DNA from: DASRDR01 sp035550795
GTDB taxonomy: Bacteria > Methylomirabilota > Methylomirabilia > Rokubacteriales > DASRDR01
Length of the DNA stretch: 64,000 bases
Assembly: GCA_035550795.1 (NCBI GenBank)
Contig: DASZOL010000078.1
Coordinates: 1 to 64,000, forward strand
Direction of reading: 5' to 3'
The notes under the pieces were generated by a model, which was not told the DNA's origin, did not search any database, and saw only the letters and a program-made list of their open reading frames with translations. Below are positions 17,915-26,473 of this stretch, piece after piece (within the stretch, counting starts at the first letter, position 1; the number at the start of each line of letters is the position of its first letter). The position numbers and the translations under genes were made by a program.

Positions 17915-18695
17915 ATGGCCAGCCCGACGGGGGGGTCCAGCCTGGAGGACCTTCTCACCCGGATCCCGCTGTTCGCCGAGATCGACCGCCTCGCCCTGGC
18001 CCAGCTAGCCGCGCACCTCGATCCCGTCGTGGTCGAGGAGGGCGACACGATCTGCCGCCAGGGGGAGCCAGGCGACTGCCTGTACCTGATCACCAGCGGA
18101 CGGCTCGGGGTCACCGTGGACGACCCGGGCGGCGGGTCGTCCCGCCGGATCGACGGGCTCGGCCCGGGAGACTTCTTCGGCGAGATGGCGCTTTTCACCG
18201 GGGAGCCGCGGTCGGCGACGGTCCGCGCGGAGGCGCGGAGCCGTGCTCCGCCTCGACCGCGAGCGCTTCAAGACGCTGGTGCGCGAGCAGCCGTCGAGCT
18301 TCCTGGCCATCGCGCGCGTGCTGAGCCGTCGCCTCGCCTCCGCCAACCGCACACGGCTGGTCGAGGAGCAGGCGCTGGCCGCGCGGGTGGAGTCGTCCCT
18401 CGAGCGGTTGACGCCCTGGCTCCACCTCGACCTCGCGTCCGTCGCGTTGCTCGGGCTCCTGGCGGCCACGATCGCGGGGAGCTTCGACGGACCGGCGCTC
18501 CAGGCACTCGACTGGGGGATGCTGCTGTTCTTCGGCGCCGTGCTGAGCCTCGCGCGCCTCGCGACCTCCCTCGGGGTCGACACCCTGGCAGGAGCGCTGA
18601 TCCAGCAGCTCCAGGGAGACCGCCGGCCGGGCCCGCTCGGCCTGGTGCTCGCGGTGGCCGTGGTGAGCCTGGTCATCCGGCTCGCGGAGCCGTGA
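17915..18695 (+). pseudogene. Cyclic-nucleotide-binding / SLC13-like transporter remnant with frameshift
   Basis: The first frame (from ATG 17915) encodes a cyclic-nucleotide-binding fold (VVVEEGDTICRQGEPGDCLYL, GPGDFFGEMALFTGEPRSATV). Near 18241 the homology moves to the next frame (LRLDRERFKTLVREQP), consistent with one inserted base. That frame continues through a helix and two or three hydrophobic segments (LASVALLGLLAATIAGSF, MLLFFGAVLSLARLATSLG) that resemble an SLC13-type permease, but stops at 18695, far short of a full transporter. The gene is both frameshifted and truncated. It may once have been a cyclic-nucleotide-gated anion permease. Confidence 0.68.
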
Positions 18696-19098
18696 GCCGC
18701 GCCGGGCGGGCCGGTGCTTGACACCCTGAAACCCCTTCCCTAGTATCGGCGCTGGCCAAGGCAGTGGCCCGACGATGCGGCGAAGATCGTCGCCCGTAGC
18801 CCGTGCCCGACCCGCCGTCGAACCCCGAGAGCTCGGCACCGGTCGACGCGCGCCGTGCGGTCGCACGACGCCGACCGCGCTCCCCGCTGCGACCACCGCC
18901 GCGCCCCGGGACGGTCGGCGCGGTCGGGACAAGGGCAAGGTGACCTGCTAACATGGCCGGTCACCGCCGCAGGGCGACTCCCGCGGGGTCGTCCGTCTAC
19001 CTGTGGCACGCGGGAAGGGGGTGCATGGGCGGCCAGCGGGTCGGATTGCCGGAGTCGAGGGCCCACACAGACGTCGTTCCACTGACGGGAGGGATCGT
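18696..19098 (+). other. Intergenic region and long fae leader
   Basis: About 400 bases with no gene. It begins with a strong consensus promoter (see next entry) and would give fae a leader of about 345 nt, long enough for a structured regulatory RNA. No known riboswitch was recognised. The last bases carry a strong ribosome binding site (GGGAGGG, 7 bases before the fae ATG). Confidence 0.6.
18718..18746 (+). promoter_or_regulatory. Sigma-70-type promoter upstream of fae
   Basis: TTGACA at 18718-18723, a 17-base spacer and TAGTAT at 18741-18746. The -35 box is perfect and the -10 box matches in 5 of 6 positions, which is rare in this GC-rich sequence. The predicted transcript would start near 18753 and read into fae and the C1 operon. 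Confidence 0.7.
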
Positions 19099-19605
19099 AT
19101 GGCGATGGACAGCCACAGCTTCATGGTGGGTGAGTCACTGGTCGGCGACGGCAACGAGGTCGCCCACATCGACCTGATCATCGGGTCGAAGGGCGGGCCG
19201 GTGGGCGTCGCCTTCGCGCAGCGGCTGGCCGAACAGACGGCCGGCCACAACGGCCTCCTGGCCGTGCTGGCGCCGAACGTGCCGGCCAAGCCGGACACGG
19301 TCATGTTCAACAAGGTCACGATCAAGGGCGCGGGCCAGGCGGTCCAGATGTTCGGGCCCGCTCAGGCCGCCGTGGCCAAGGCGGTCGTCGACAGCGTCGC
19401 CGACGGCACCATCCCCAAGGCCGGCGCCAACGACCTGTGCGCGATCGTGGGCGTGTTCATCCACTGGGAGGCGAAGGACAACAAGAAGATCTACGACTAC
19501 AACTACCGGGCGACGAAGGAAGCGATCTCCCGGGCGATGAAGAACCAGCCGTCCGTGGACGCCGTCGTCGCCCAGAAGGACTCGGCCAAGCACCCCTTCG
19601 CGTAG
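19099..19605 (+). CDS. fae: Formaldehyde-activating enzyme
   Basis: A 168-residue Fae, which speeds condensation of formaldehyde with tetrahydromethanopterin to methylene-H4MPT in the cytoplasm. It is the entry point of the pathway encoded downstream. Family signatures are GEVAHIDLIIGSKGGPVG-like VAHIDLIIGSKGGPVGVAF near the N-terminus (with the catalytic His), VTIKGAGQAVQMFGPAQAAV in the middle, and VFIHWEAKDNKKIYDYNY-type residues near 115-132. Length is normal. The ATG at 19099 follows a GGGAGGG ribosome binding site. It is first in the operon behind the best promoter in the window, matching the high expression known for Fae in methylotrophs. Confidence 0.96.
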   Translation: MAMDSHSFMVGESLVGDGNEVAHIDLIIGSKGGPVGVAFAQRLAEQTAGHNGLLAVLAPNVPAKPDTVMFNKVTIKGAGQAVQMFGPAQAAVAKAVVDSVADGTIPKAGANDLCAIVGVFIHWEAKDNKKIYDYNYRATKEAISRAMKNQPSVDAVVAQKDSAKHPFA

Positions 19606-19642
19606 GCGCGGCGGCCCGTCGCCGCGCGGCGGGACGTCCCGC
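19606..19642 (+). terminator. Tandem GC hairpins directly after fae
   Basis: GCGCGGCG-GCCCGT-CGCCGCGC begins at the base after the fae stop, then GCGGGACGTCCCGC follows at 19629-19642. There is no T-tract, so they are more likely a partial terminator or an mRNA 3-prime stabiliser that would let fae be expressed above the downstream genes. Confidence 0.4.
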
Positions 19643-19703
19643 GGTCCCGGTCTCACGGGGCCGGCGGGGCGCCCCGGCCCGCCCTCGCCGGGCAGCCATC
19701 CCA

Positions 19704-20087
19704 ATGCGGTCGGAGACGTTCATCCTCATCCCCGGGCGGTCGACCGATCAGGGCACAAGCGTCGGCGACAAGTCCTCCGCGCAGTACCAGGAGGTGACGC
19801 GAAGGCTTCGCGTCAACCCCGCCGACCTGGCGCGCCTCGGCCTCCGGGCGGGCGACCGCGTGCGGCTCCGCACCGGATCGGCGGAGATCGAGGTCACGTG
19901 CCTCTCGGCGGGTGACGAGCTGCCATCGGGTATGCTGTTCATAGCGTACGGTCCCGAATCGTCGAGGCTCCTCGGCGGCGAGACGCACGGCACCGGCATG
20001 CCGGATTCGAAGGGCTTCCAGGTGGAGCTGATCGTCCCGGATCCCGCCGCGGACGCGGGGCCCGCGCCGCCGGCGTTCCGGGCGTGA
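19704..20087 (+). CDS. fwdD: Formylmethanofuran dehydrogenase subunit D-like, molybdopterin dinucleotide-binding protein
   Basis: A 127-residue protein with the double-psi beta-barrel fold that closes over the molybdopterin cofactor. Motifs are ILIPGRSTDQGTSVGDK, RRLRVNPADLARLGLRAGDRV and SGMLFIAYGP. In methanogens FwdD is the small partner that completes the metal-pterin site of FwdB. It is encoded directly before fwdB and is probably coupled to it. To my knowledge the Fhc complex of Methylorubrum has no such subunit, which makes its presence notable. The ATG at 19704 gives the canonical N-terminus. Confidence 0.85.
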   Translation: MRSETFILIPGRSTDQGTSVGDKSSAQYQEVTRRLRVNPADLARLGLRAGDRVRLRTGSAEIEVTCLSAGDELPSGMLFIAYGPESSRLLGGETHGTGMPDSKGFQVELIVPDPAADAGPAPPAFRA

Positions 20088-20119
20088 CGCGGCGCACCGC
20101 CGGGCCCGGAGGAGGAACG

Positions 20120-21466
20120 GTGGAGGCAACTGCCGCGGCCCGGGTCGTCGAGCACGCGACCTGCACGTTCTGCGGGTGCGTCTGCGACGACATCGACCTG
20201 ACCGTCGAGGGAAACCGGATCACCAAGGCCAAGAACGCCTGCGTGCTCGGCAAGGCCTGGTTCCTCGATCACCAGCCGGAGGATCGCCGGCCCGAGGCGC
20301 TGGTCGGAGGCGAGCCCGCGACGACGGCGGCGGCGGTCGAGGAGGCCGCGCGAGTCCTCGCGACGGCGCGGTACCCTGTCGTCTACGGCCTGTCCGACAC
20401 CACCGCCGAGGCGCAGCGCGTCGCGGTGGAGATCGCAGATCGGCTCGGCGCGTGCCTGGACACCACGACGTCGGTCTGCCACGGACCTTCCGGCATCGCC
20501 TTCCAGGAGGTGGGCGAGCCCACCTGCACCCTGGGCGAGATCAAGAACCGCGCCGACATGGTGATCTTCTGGGGCGGCAACCCGGCGGAGTCCCATCCCC
20601 GGCACTTCACCAAGTACTCGGTCACGCCGAAGGGCACGTACATCCCGAACGGCCGGAAGGACCGCTACGTGGTGCTGGTGGACGTGCGGCGAACCCTGAG
20701 CGCGCGCGCGGCCGACCTGTTCCTCCAGGTCAAGCCCGGGAAGGACTTCGAGGTGCTGTGGGCGCTCCGGGGGCTGGTCAAGGGTGTGGCGATCGACCCG
20801 GCCATCGAGGCCGAGACGGGCATCCCGCTGGCCACGCTCGAGGCGCTGGTCGAGCGGATGAAGCGGGCGCGGTTCGGCGTGTTCCTGTTCGGCATGGGCC
20901 TGTCGATGACGCGCGGCAAGCACTACAACGCGGCCGCGATCCTGACCCTGGCCCGCGACCTGAACCAGTTCACGCGCTTCCTGGCCAAGCCCATGCGCGG
21001 CCACGGCAACGTGACGGGGGCGGACAACGTGGTGTCGTGGTCGACGGGCTACCCCTTCGGGATCAACCTCGGCCGAGGCTATCCCCGCTTCAACCCCGGC
21101 GAGTTCACGACTGTGGATCTCCTCGTCCGCGGCGAAGCGGACGCCGCCCTGATCATCTCGGCCGACCCCGCGGCCAACTTCCCCCAGGCGGCGATCGAGC
21201 ACCTCCGGCGCATCCCGACGGTCGTCCTCGATCCCGCCCTGTCGGCAACCGCCCGGATCGCGCGCGTGGCGTTCACGACCGCCACCTACGGCATCAACGT
21301 CGCGGGCACCGTGTACCGGATGGACGACGTGCCGATCCGCCTCCGCCCCGCCGTGCCCTCCCGGTATCCCTCCGACGAGGACGTGCTGCGGGCGATCGCG
21401 CGCCGGATCCGGGAGCTCCGCGAGGCGCCTGTCCCGGCTTCCGCCGATGCGCGCGCCGCCGGGTGA
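20120..21466 (+). CDS. fwdB: Formylmethanofuran dehydrogenase subunit B
   Basis: A 448-residue molybdopterin-oxidoreductase-type subunit. Cys15, Cys18, Cys22 and Cys41 (CTFCGCVC and NACVLGK) fit a 4Fe-4S site. Cys120 in TTSVCHGPSG sits where the archaeal enzyme has its tungsten- or molybdenum-ligating Cys/Sec. Other archaeal-like landmarks are GEIKNRADMVIFWGGNPAESHPRH-type residues, FLFGMGLSMTRGKHYN, MRGHGNVTGADN and GTVYRMDDVPIR. The GTG at 20120 is preferred over GTG 20084 (which overlaps fwdD) because GGAGGAGG lies 4 bases before it. It oxidises formyl-methanofuran or assists formate release. It is usually called FhcB in bacteria. Confidence 0.93.
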   Translation: MEATAAARVVEHATCTFCGCVCDDIDLTVEGNRITKAKNACVLGKAWFLDHQPEDRRPEALVGGEPATTAAAVEEAARVLATARYPVVYGLSDTTAEAQRVAVEIADRLGACLDTTTSVCHGPSGIAFQEVGEPTCTLGEIKNRADMVIFWGGNPAESHPRHFTKYSVTPKGTYIPNGRKDRYVVLVDVRRTLSARAADLFLQVKPGKDFEVLWALRGLVKGVAIDPAIEAETGIPLATLEALVERMKRARFGVFLFGMGLSMTRGKHYNAAAILTLARDLNQFTRFLAKPMRGHGNVTGADNVVSWSTGYPFGINLGRGYPRFNPGEFTTVDLLVRGEADAALIISADPAANFPQAAIEHLRRIPTVVLDPALSATARIARVAFTTATYGINVAGTVYRMDDVPIRLRPAVPSRYPSDEDVLRAIARRIRELREAPVPASADARAAG

Positions 21467-21512
21467 GTCGGCCGGGTCGCGCGCAGTCCTAACCCGGCAG
21501 GCTGACCTTCCG

Positions 21513-23153
21513 ATGCTGCGCGTCGTCAACGGCAGGGTGTACGACCCGGCGAACGGCGTGGACGGGGAGGTGCGCACGCTCGCCATCCGCGACGGGCGCA
21601 TCGTCGCCGAGGCGGAGCTCGGCCGGAACGCCCCGACGCTGGATGCCCGGGGACTCCTGGTCCTGCCGGGAGGCGTCGACCTCCACTCGCACATCGCGGG
21701 GCCCAAGGTCAACGCGGCCCGCAAGCTCAGACCAGAGGACCACCGGCGGGCGCCGCCCGTCCCCCGAACCCCGACGACGCGCTCCGGCGTCATGGGCAGC
21801 ACGCCCTCCACCTTCGCCACCGGTTACAGCTACGCGCGGCTCGGTTACACCACCGTCTTCGACGCCGCCGTGCCGCCGCTCGGCGCTCGCCACGCGCACG
21901 AGGAGCTCCACGACACGCCCGTGATCGACAAGGGCTTCTTCGTGCTGATGGGCAACAACGAGTACGTCTTGCGCTGCCTGGGCAAGGGCGAGAGGGAGAA
22001 GCTGCGCCACTTCGTGGCATGGCTCCTCGGAGCCGCCAAGGGCTACGCGGTGAAGCTCGTCAACCCCGGCGGGGTCGAGGTGTGGAAGCAGGGCGGCGGC
22101 AACGTGAAGGGCCTCGACGATGTCGTCGCGCCCCATGGCGTCACGCCCCGGCAGATCATCGTGGGACTCACGCAGGCGGTGGCCGAGCTCGGCATTCCGC
22201 ACCCGGCGCACGTCCACGCCAACAACCTCGGGATCGCGGGGAACTGGGCGACAACGCTCGAGACCATGCGCGCGATCGAGGGTCGGCGCGCGCACTTCGC
22301 CCACGTCCAGTTTCACTCGTACGGCGGCGAGCCCGGCGCGCAGCCGTCGTCGCGGGTCCGGGAGCTCATTGACTACGTGGACGGGCATCCCAACATCAGC
22401 GTCGACGTCGGCCAGGTGGTCTTCGGCGACACGACCTCCATGACGGGAGACGGACCCCTCGGCTACTTCCTCCACAACGTCACCGGACACAAGTGGTTCA
22501 ACGGCGACGTGGAGATGGAGGAGGGATGCGGCATTGTGCCGATTCGCTACAAGCCCGGCAGCCGTGTCCACGCCACGCAGTGGGCGATCGGACTCGAGTG
22601 GCTGCTGCTCGCCAAGGATCCCTGGCGGGTCGTCCTGTCCACGGACCACCCGAACGGCGGGTCCTTCCTCGCCTACCCCCAGATCGTCCGGCTCCTCATG
22701 GACCGGGAGTACCGGAAGCAGACGATGCGCGCGGTCAACTCGAAGGCGCTCGCGAAGACGACGCTGCCAGAGCTGGACCGCGAGTACTCGCTGTCCGAGG
22801 TCGTCATCGTCACGCGCGCCGCCCCCGCCCGGCTCCTCGGGCTCTCGCGGAAGGGCCACCTGGGCGTCGGCGCCGACGCCGACGTCGCCATCCTGAGCCC
22901 CGGCCCGGACTGGCAGCAGGTGTTCGAGGCGCCGCGCTACGTCATCAAGGACGGCGCGGTGCTGGTGGACGACGGGGAGGTCCGGGGAGACCACGAGGGC
23001 CGGACGTATCACGTCGAGCCGCCCTGGGATCCGGCCATCCTGCCGGAGCTGCGAAAGTGGTTCGCCGACTTCTACACGATCGAGTTCGAGAACTACCCGG
23101 TGGATCCGGAATACCTGGCCCGCCCCGAACGGATCGCCACCGTGACGGGCTGA
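21513..23153 (+). CDS. fwdA: Formylmethanofuran dehydrogenase subunit A (amidohydrolase)
   Basis: A 546-residue binuclear-metal amidohydrolase that hydrolyses N-formylmethanofuran to formate (or the reverse). Visible ligand motifs are GVDLHSHIAG (His58, His60), a Lys for carboxylation in YAVKLVNPGG, His in ANNLGI/FAHVQFHSYGG, and Asp in VLSTDHPNGG. The family-specific GCGIVPIRYK and HNVTGHKWFNGDVEMEEG segments are intact. Called FhcA in methylotrophs, it forms the hydrolase half of the formyltransferase/hydrolase complex. It follows fwdB by 46 bases and precedes ftr by 9. Confidence 0.95.
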   Translation: MLRVVNGRVYDPANGVDGEVRTLAIRDGRIVAEAELGRNAPTLDARGLLVLPGGVDLHSHIAGPKVNAARKLRPEDHRRAPPVPRTPTTRSGVMGSTPSTFATGYSYARLGYTTVFDAAVPPLGARHAHEELHDTPVIDKGFFVLMGNNEYVLRCLGKGEREKLRHFVAWLLGAAKGYAVKLVNPGGVEVWKQGGGNVKGLDDVVAPHGVTPRQIIVGLTQAVAELGIPHPAHVHANNLGIAGNWATTLETMRAIEGRRAHFAHVQFHSYGGEPGAQPSSRVRELIDYVDGHPNISVDVGQVVFGDTTSMTGDGPLGYFLHNVTGHKWFNGDVEMEEGCGIVPIRYKPGSRVHATQWAIGLEWLLLAKDPWRVVLSTDHPNGGSFLAYPQIVRLLMDREYRKQTMRAVNSKALAKTTLPELDREYSLSEVVIVTRAAPARLLGLSRKGHLGVGADADVAILSPGPDWQQVFEAPRYVIKDGAVLVDDGEVRGDHEGRTYHVEPPWDPAILPELRKWFADFYTIEFENYPVDPEYLARPERIATVTG

Positions 23154-23162
23154 GCCGCCGTC

Positions 23163-24056
23163 ATGCTCCGCGTCAACGGCGTCGAGATCGAGGATACTTT
23201 CGCCGAGGCCTTCAAGATGCGGGCGGCCCGCGCGATCGTGACTGCGGAGACGGCCGGCTGGGCGCGCACGGCGGCCTCGCTCGCCACCGGCTACGCGACG
23301 TCGGTGATCGGCTGCGACGCGGAGGCGGGCATCGAGGCCGAGCTGCCGCCGGCCGAGACCCCCGACGGCCGGCCGGGCGTCAGCCTCCTGGTCTTCGGGT
23401 TCAGCACCGCCGCGCTGGGCACGGCGCTCGTCAACCGCGTCGGACAGTGCGTGATGACGTGCCCCACCACCGCCTGCTTCAACGGGCTCCGGCCCGGAGA
23501 GGAGAGGGTGAAGGTCGGCGGCCTCCTCCGCTTCTTCGGGGACGGCCACCAGGCGAGCAAGAAGCTCGACGGGCGCCGCTACTGGCGGGTCCCGGTGATG
23601 GACGGCGAGTTCCTCTGCGAGGACACCTTCGGCGTCCAGCGCGCCGTCGCCGGCGGCAACTTCCTGATCCTGGCCGTGGACCAGCGCGCCGCGCTCAGCG
23701 CCGCCGAGGCCGCCGTCCGGGCCATCCCCGGGGTCCCGGGAGTCATCCTCCCCTTTCCGGGCGGCATCGTCAGGAGCGGCAGCAAGGTCGGATCGCGCTA
23801 CAAGACGCTGCGAGCGTCGACCAACGACAAGTACTGCCCCACCCTCAGGGGACAGGGTCCGAGCCGCCTGCCCGCGCCGGTCCACGCCGTCTACGAGATC
23901 GTCATCGACGGCCTCGACGTCGACGCGGTGGAGGCGGCGATGCGCGTCGGAATCCGGGCCGCGTGCGGCCCGGGCGTGGTCCAGATCAGCGCCGGCAACT
24001 ACGACGGCAAGCTCGGTCAGTACTCCCTGCCTCTTCACCGGATCCTCGAGGCCTGA
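23163..24056 (+). CDS. ftr: Formylmethanofuran:tetrahydromethanopterin formyltransferase
   Basis: A 297-residue Ftr (FhcD in methylotrophs). It moves the formyl group between N5 of H4MPT and the amine of the methanofuran carrier. Recognisable segments are NGVEIEDTFAEAFKM at the N-terminus, RVGQCVMTCPTTACFNGL, VPVMDGEFLCEDTFG, GSKVGSRYKTLRASTNDKYCPTLRG, and GVVQISAGNYDGKLGQYSLPL at the end. Length matches the family. It lies between fwdA and a DUF447 gene in the same operon. Confidence 0.96.
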   Translation: MLRVNGVEIEDTFAEAFKMRAARAIVTAETAGWARTAASLATGYATSVIGCDAEAGIEAELPPAETPDGRPGVSLLVFGFSTAALGTALVNRVGQCVMTCPTTACFNGLRPGEERVKVGGLLRFFGDGHQASKKLDGRRYWRVPVMDGEFLCEDTFGVQRAVAGGNFLILAVDQRAALSAAEAAVRAIPGVPGVILPFPGGIVRSGSKVGSRYKTLRASTNDKYCPTLRGQGPSRLPAPVHAVYEIVIDGLDVDAVEAAMRVGIRAACGPGVVQISAGNYDGKLGQYSLPLHRILEA

Positions 24057-24093
24057 CCCACGTGGTCGCGCTGTCTCGCCGCCAGGTGCCCGC

Positions 24094-24663
24094 ATGATCG
24101 TCGAGACCGTCGTGACGACGCTGGACGAGGACGGAGAGGTCAACTTCGCCGCGATGGGCGTCGTCTGGGACGAGGAGCGCCTCGTGATCCGGCCCTACGT
24201 CGACAGCCGCACCTTCCGGAACCTCGCCCGCGCGCGCGAGGCCGTCGTCAACGTCACCGACGACGTGCTGGTCTTCGCGAAGAGCGCGCTCTCGCGGGAG
24301 CGGTTCCCGAGCCGGCCCGCCGCCACGGTCCGGGGGGTCATCCTCGCCGACGCGTGCCACTGGCGCGAGGTCACGGTCGAGCACGTGTCGGCGCCCGAGG
24401 CCCGGTCCTCCGGCGGCCGGGCCGACGTGGTCACCCGCGTGGTGGCGGCCGCGGCGGGACGGCCATTCGTTGGGCTGTGTCGCGCCAAGCACGCCGTGGT
24501 GGAGGCGAGCATCCTGGCCTCGCGGGCCCGCCGGCTGTCACGCGACGAGGTGCTCCGGGAGCTGGACCGCCTGGCCCCGCTGGTCGACAAGACCGGGGGC
24601 CCGGCCGAGCGCGAAGCCATGGCATACATCCGCGCCCACGTCGCGCGGCTGATCGGCGCCTGA
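24094..24663 (+). CDS. DUF447 family protein
   Basis: A 189-residue DUF447 protein, a flavin-reductase-like split barrel (VETVVTTLDEDGEVNFAAMGV, RPYVDSRTFRNLARAREAVVNVTDDVLVFA) with a C-terminal helical domain. The family is shared by methanogens and H4MPT-using bacteria and is repeatedly encoded in their C1 clusters, but I know of no assigned biochemical role. Here it sits between ftr and the beta-RFAP synthase gene. A part in making or repairing the pterin or furan cofactor is a fair guess only. Confidence 0.85.
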   Translation: MIVETVVTTLDEDGEVNFAAMGVVWDEERLVIRPYVDSRTFRNLARAREAVVNVTDDVLVFAKSALSRERFPSRPAATVRGVILADACHWREVTVEHVSAPEARSSGGRADVVTRVVAAAAGRPFVGLCRAKHAVVEASILASRARRLSRDEVLRELDRLAPLVDKTGGPAEREAMAYIRAHVARLIGA

Positions 24664-24680
24664 CGCCGCGGATCCCGGCC

Positions 24681-25658
24681 ATGCGCACGATCGTCGTCGA
24701 CGCTGGGGCGCGACTCCACCTGGGATTCCTCGATCTCAACGGCGACTGCGGGCGGCGGTACGGCTCCATCGGCGTCGCGCTCGAGCGGCCGCGGTGCACG
24801 GTGGAAGCCGCACCGGCGCCGCCCGGCGCCGCGCCCGCGCCCGGCGATCCCGCGGGCGTGATCCTGACCCGCCTCGGTCTGGCGAGCGAGGGGATCGCCG
24901 TGCGGCTGGTGGAGGCGCTCCCAGTCCACGCAGGGTTCGGCGCGGGTACCCAGCACGCTCTGGCCGTCGCCCTCGCCGCGGTGCGGGCCGCTGGACGTGC
25001 GGTGCCGGCTCGCGAGCTGGCGCGGCGGCTCGGACGAGGGCAGCGGTCCGGGATCGGCGTCGCCACCTTCGAGCACGGGGGCCTCGTGATCGACGCAGGG
25101 CACCCGGCTCAGGACGACGTCGACGCGCCGCCCGGGGAGACCGGGGGTCCCGAGCCCCCGCCGGTGATCTTTCGGCATCCCCTGCCCGGCGACTGGCACT
25201 TCGTCCTGGCGACCCCCCGCGCCGCGCCCGGGCTCTCCGGCCCATCGGAGCAGCGGGCGTTCCGGGACCTTCCGCCCATGGACGCCGAACGGGTGGGCCG
25301 GATCTGCCGGCTCACGCTGATACAGCTCGCGCCGGCCGTGCTCGCCGGGGACATCCGGACGTTCGGCGAGGCGGTCACCGGGATCCAGGAAGTGGTCGGC
25401 GAGTACTTCGCGCCGTATCAGGGCGGCGGCCGCTTCGCCAGCCAGACGGGTTGTGACGTGACCGAGTTCGCGCGGGCGCGGGGCGCCCACGGAGTCGGGC
25501 AAAGCTCCTGGGGACCGACCGTGTTCGCGCTGATGCGGGGCGAGGCCGCCGCGCGCGCCCTGGCCGGCTCGGTCCGCGCCGCCTTCGGGGACAGCCTGGC
25601 GTGGGTCGACGCCAGCCCTGCGCGGAACCGGGGCGCGTCGTGGCGGGAGGCACCGTGA
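24681..25658 (+). CDS. mptG: Beta-ribofuranosylaminobenzene 5-prime-phosphate synthase
   Basis: A 325-residue GHMP-superfamily protein that joins 4-hydroxy- or 4-aminobenzoate with phosphoribosyl pyrophosphate, the first step that makes the arylamine half of methanopterin. Motifs are DAGARLHLGFLDLNGDCGRRYGSIG, VHAGFGAGTQHALAVALA (ATP/PRPP loop), GRGQRSGIGVATFEHGG and ASQTGCDVTEF plus GVGQSSWGPTVFAL. It is a marker gene for H4MPT-containing organisms. The ATG at 24681 gives the standard N-terminus. Its stop overlaps the fwdC start (GTGA). Confidence 0.94.
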   Translation: MRTIVVDAGARLHLGFLDLNGDCGRRYGSIGVALERPRCTVEAAPAPPGAAPAPGDPAGVILTRLGLASEGIAVRLVEALPVHAGFGAGTQHALAVALAAVRAAGRAVPARELARRLGRGQRSGIGVATFEHGGLVIDAGHPAQDDVDAPPGETGGPEPPPVIFRHPLPGDWHFVLATPRAAPGLSGPSEQRAFRDLPPMDAERVGRICRLTLIQLAPAVLAGDIRTFGEAVTGIQEVVGEYFAPYQGGGRFASQTGCDVTEFARARGAHGVGQSSWGPTVFALMRGEAAARALAGSVRAAFGDSLAWVDASPARNRGASWREAP

Positions 25659-26473
25659 TCACGCTCGCCATCCGGAGCGCGGTGTCGGTGCCCATCGAGG
25701 CGGAGACCATCACGCCCCACGCGCTCACGGGCAAGCGAGTGTCGGAGATCGAGGCGCTGCCGGTGGTGCAGGGCAACGCCACAGCCCGGCTCGGCGACTT
25801 CTTCCAGGTCTCGGGGGACGCGGACGGCGCGGTGCGCCTCACCGGCGACTGCTCGCGGGTGAAGTACATCGGCAAGGGCATGACGGACGGGCGGATCGAA
25901 GTGGACGGGGACGCGGGGATGCACCTCGGCGCCGAGATGCGCGGCGGCGAGATTCGCGTCCGCGGGAGCGTCGGAGACTGGGCCGGCGCCGAGATGCGCG
26001 GCGGCCTCCTGCGCGTCGCGGGGAATGCGGGCCATCTTCTCGGCGCGGCCTATCGCGGGAGCCCGAAGGGGATGCGTGGCGGTACGATCCTCGTGGAGGG
26101 GGCGGCCGGCAACGAGGTGGGCTGCGCCATGCGTCGCGGCCTGATCGCCGTGGGCGCGGCGGCGGACTTCGCCGGGGTCATGATGCTGGCCGGGAGCATC
26201 TTCGTGCTGGGCAAGCTCGGCATCCGGCCGGGAGCGGGCATGAAGCGAGGCACGCTCGTGACGGTCGCCCGCGACGGCGACGCCCCGCGTCTGCTGCCCA
26301 CCTTCCGGTTCGACTGCGAGTACCGGCCCCCGTGGCTCCCGCTCTACGTCCGGCGGCTGCACGAGCTCGGGTTCTCGGTGCCGCCGGCACTGGCCGCGAC
26401 TCCCTGTCGGCGGTACTCCGGAGACTTCGTCGAGACGGGCAAGGGGGAGATCCTGGTATGGACCTTGGCCTGA
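25655..26473 (+). CDS. fwdC: Formylmethanofuran dehydrogenase subunit C
   Basis: A 272-residue structural subunit (FhcC) built as a right-handed beta helix of GXGXG repeats, the same fold as the C-terminal domain of glutamate synthase. Repeats run from about residue 70 to 180 (KGMTDGRIEVDGDAG, GAEMRGGEIRVRG, GAEMRGGLLRVAG, KGMRGGTILVEG, GCAMRRGLIAVG). It holds the FwdA and Ftr subunits together. The GTG at 25655 overlaps the stop of mptG and has GGGAGG before it. It is separated from fwdBA and ftr by two other genes, an order also seen loosely in methylotrophs. Confidence 0.94.
   Translation: MITLAIRSAVSVPIEAETITPHALTGKRVSEIEALPVVQGNATARLGDFFQVSGDADGAVRLTGDCSRVKYIGKGMTDGRIEVDGDAGMHLGAEMRGGEIRVRGSVGDWAGAEMRGGLLRVAGNAGHLLGAAYRGSPKGMRGGTILVEGAAGNEVGCAMRRGLIAVGAAADFAGVMMLAGSIFVLGKLGIRPGAGMKRGTLVTVARDGDAPRLLPTFRFDCEYRPPWLPLYVRRLHELGFSVPPALAATPCRRYSGDFVETGKGEILVWTLA

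Noticed and set aside
20471..20500. Possible selenocysteine in FwdB as in some methanogens
   Set aside because: The ligand position is encoded by a normal Cys codon (SVCHGPS), with no in-frame TGA.
21489..24143. A long 884-codon frame on the - strand under fwdA and ftr
   Set aside because: Compositionally biased translation with no hydrophobic or motif pattern; the + strand genes are clear.
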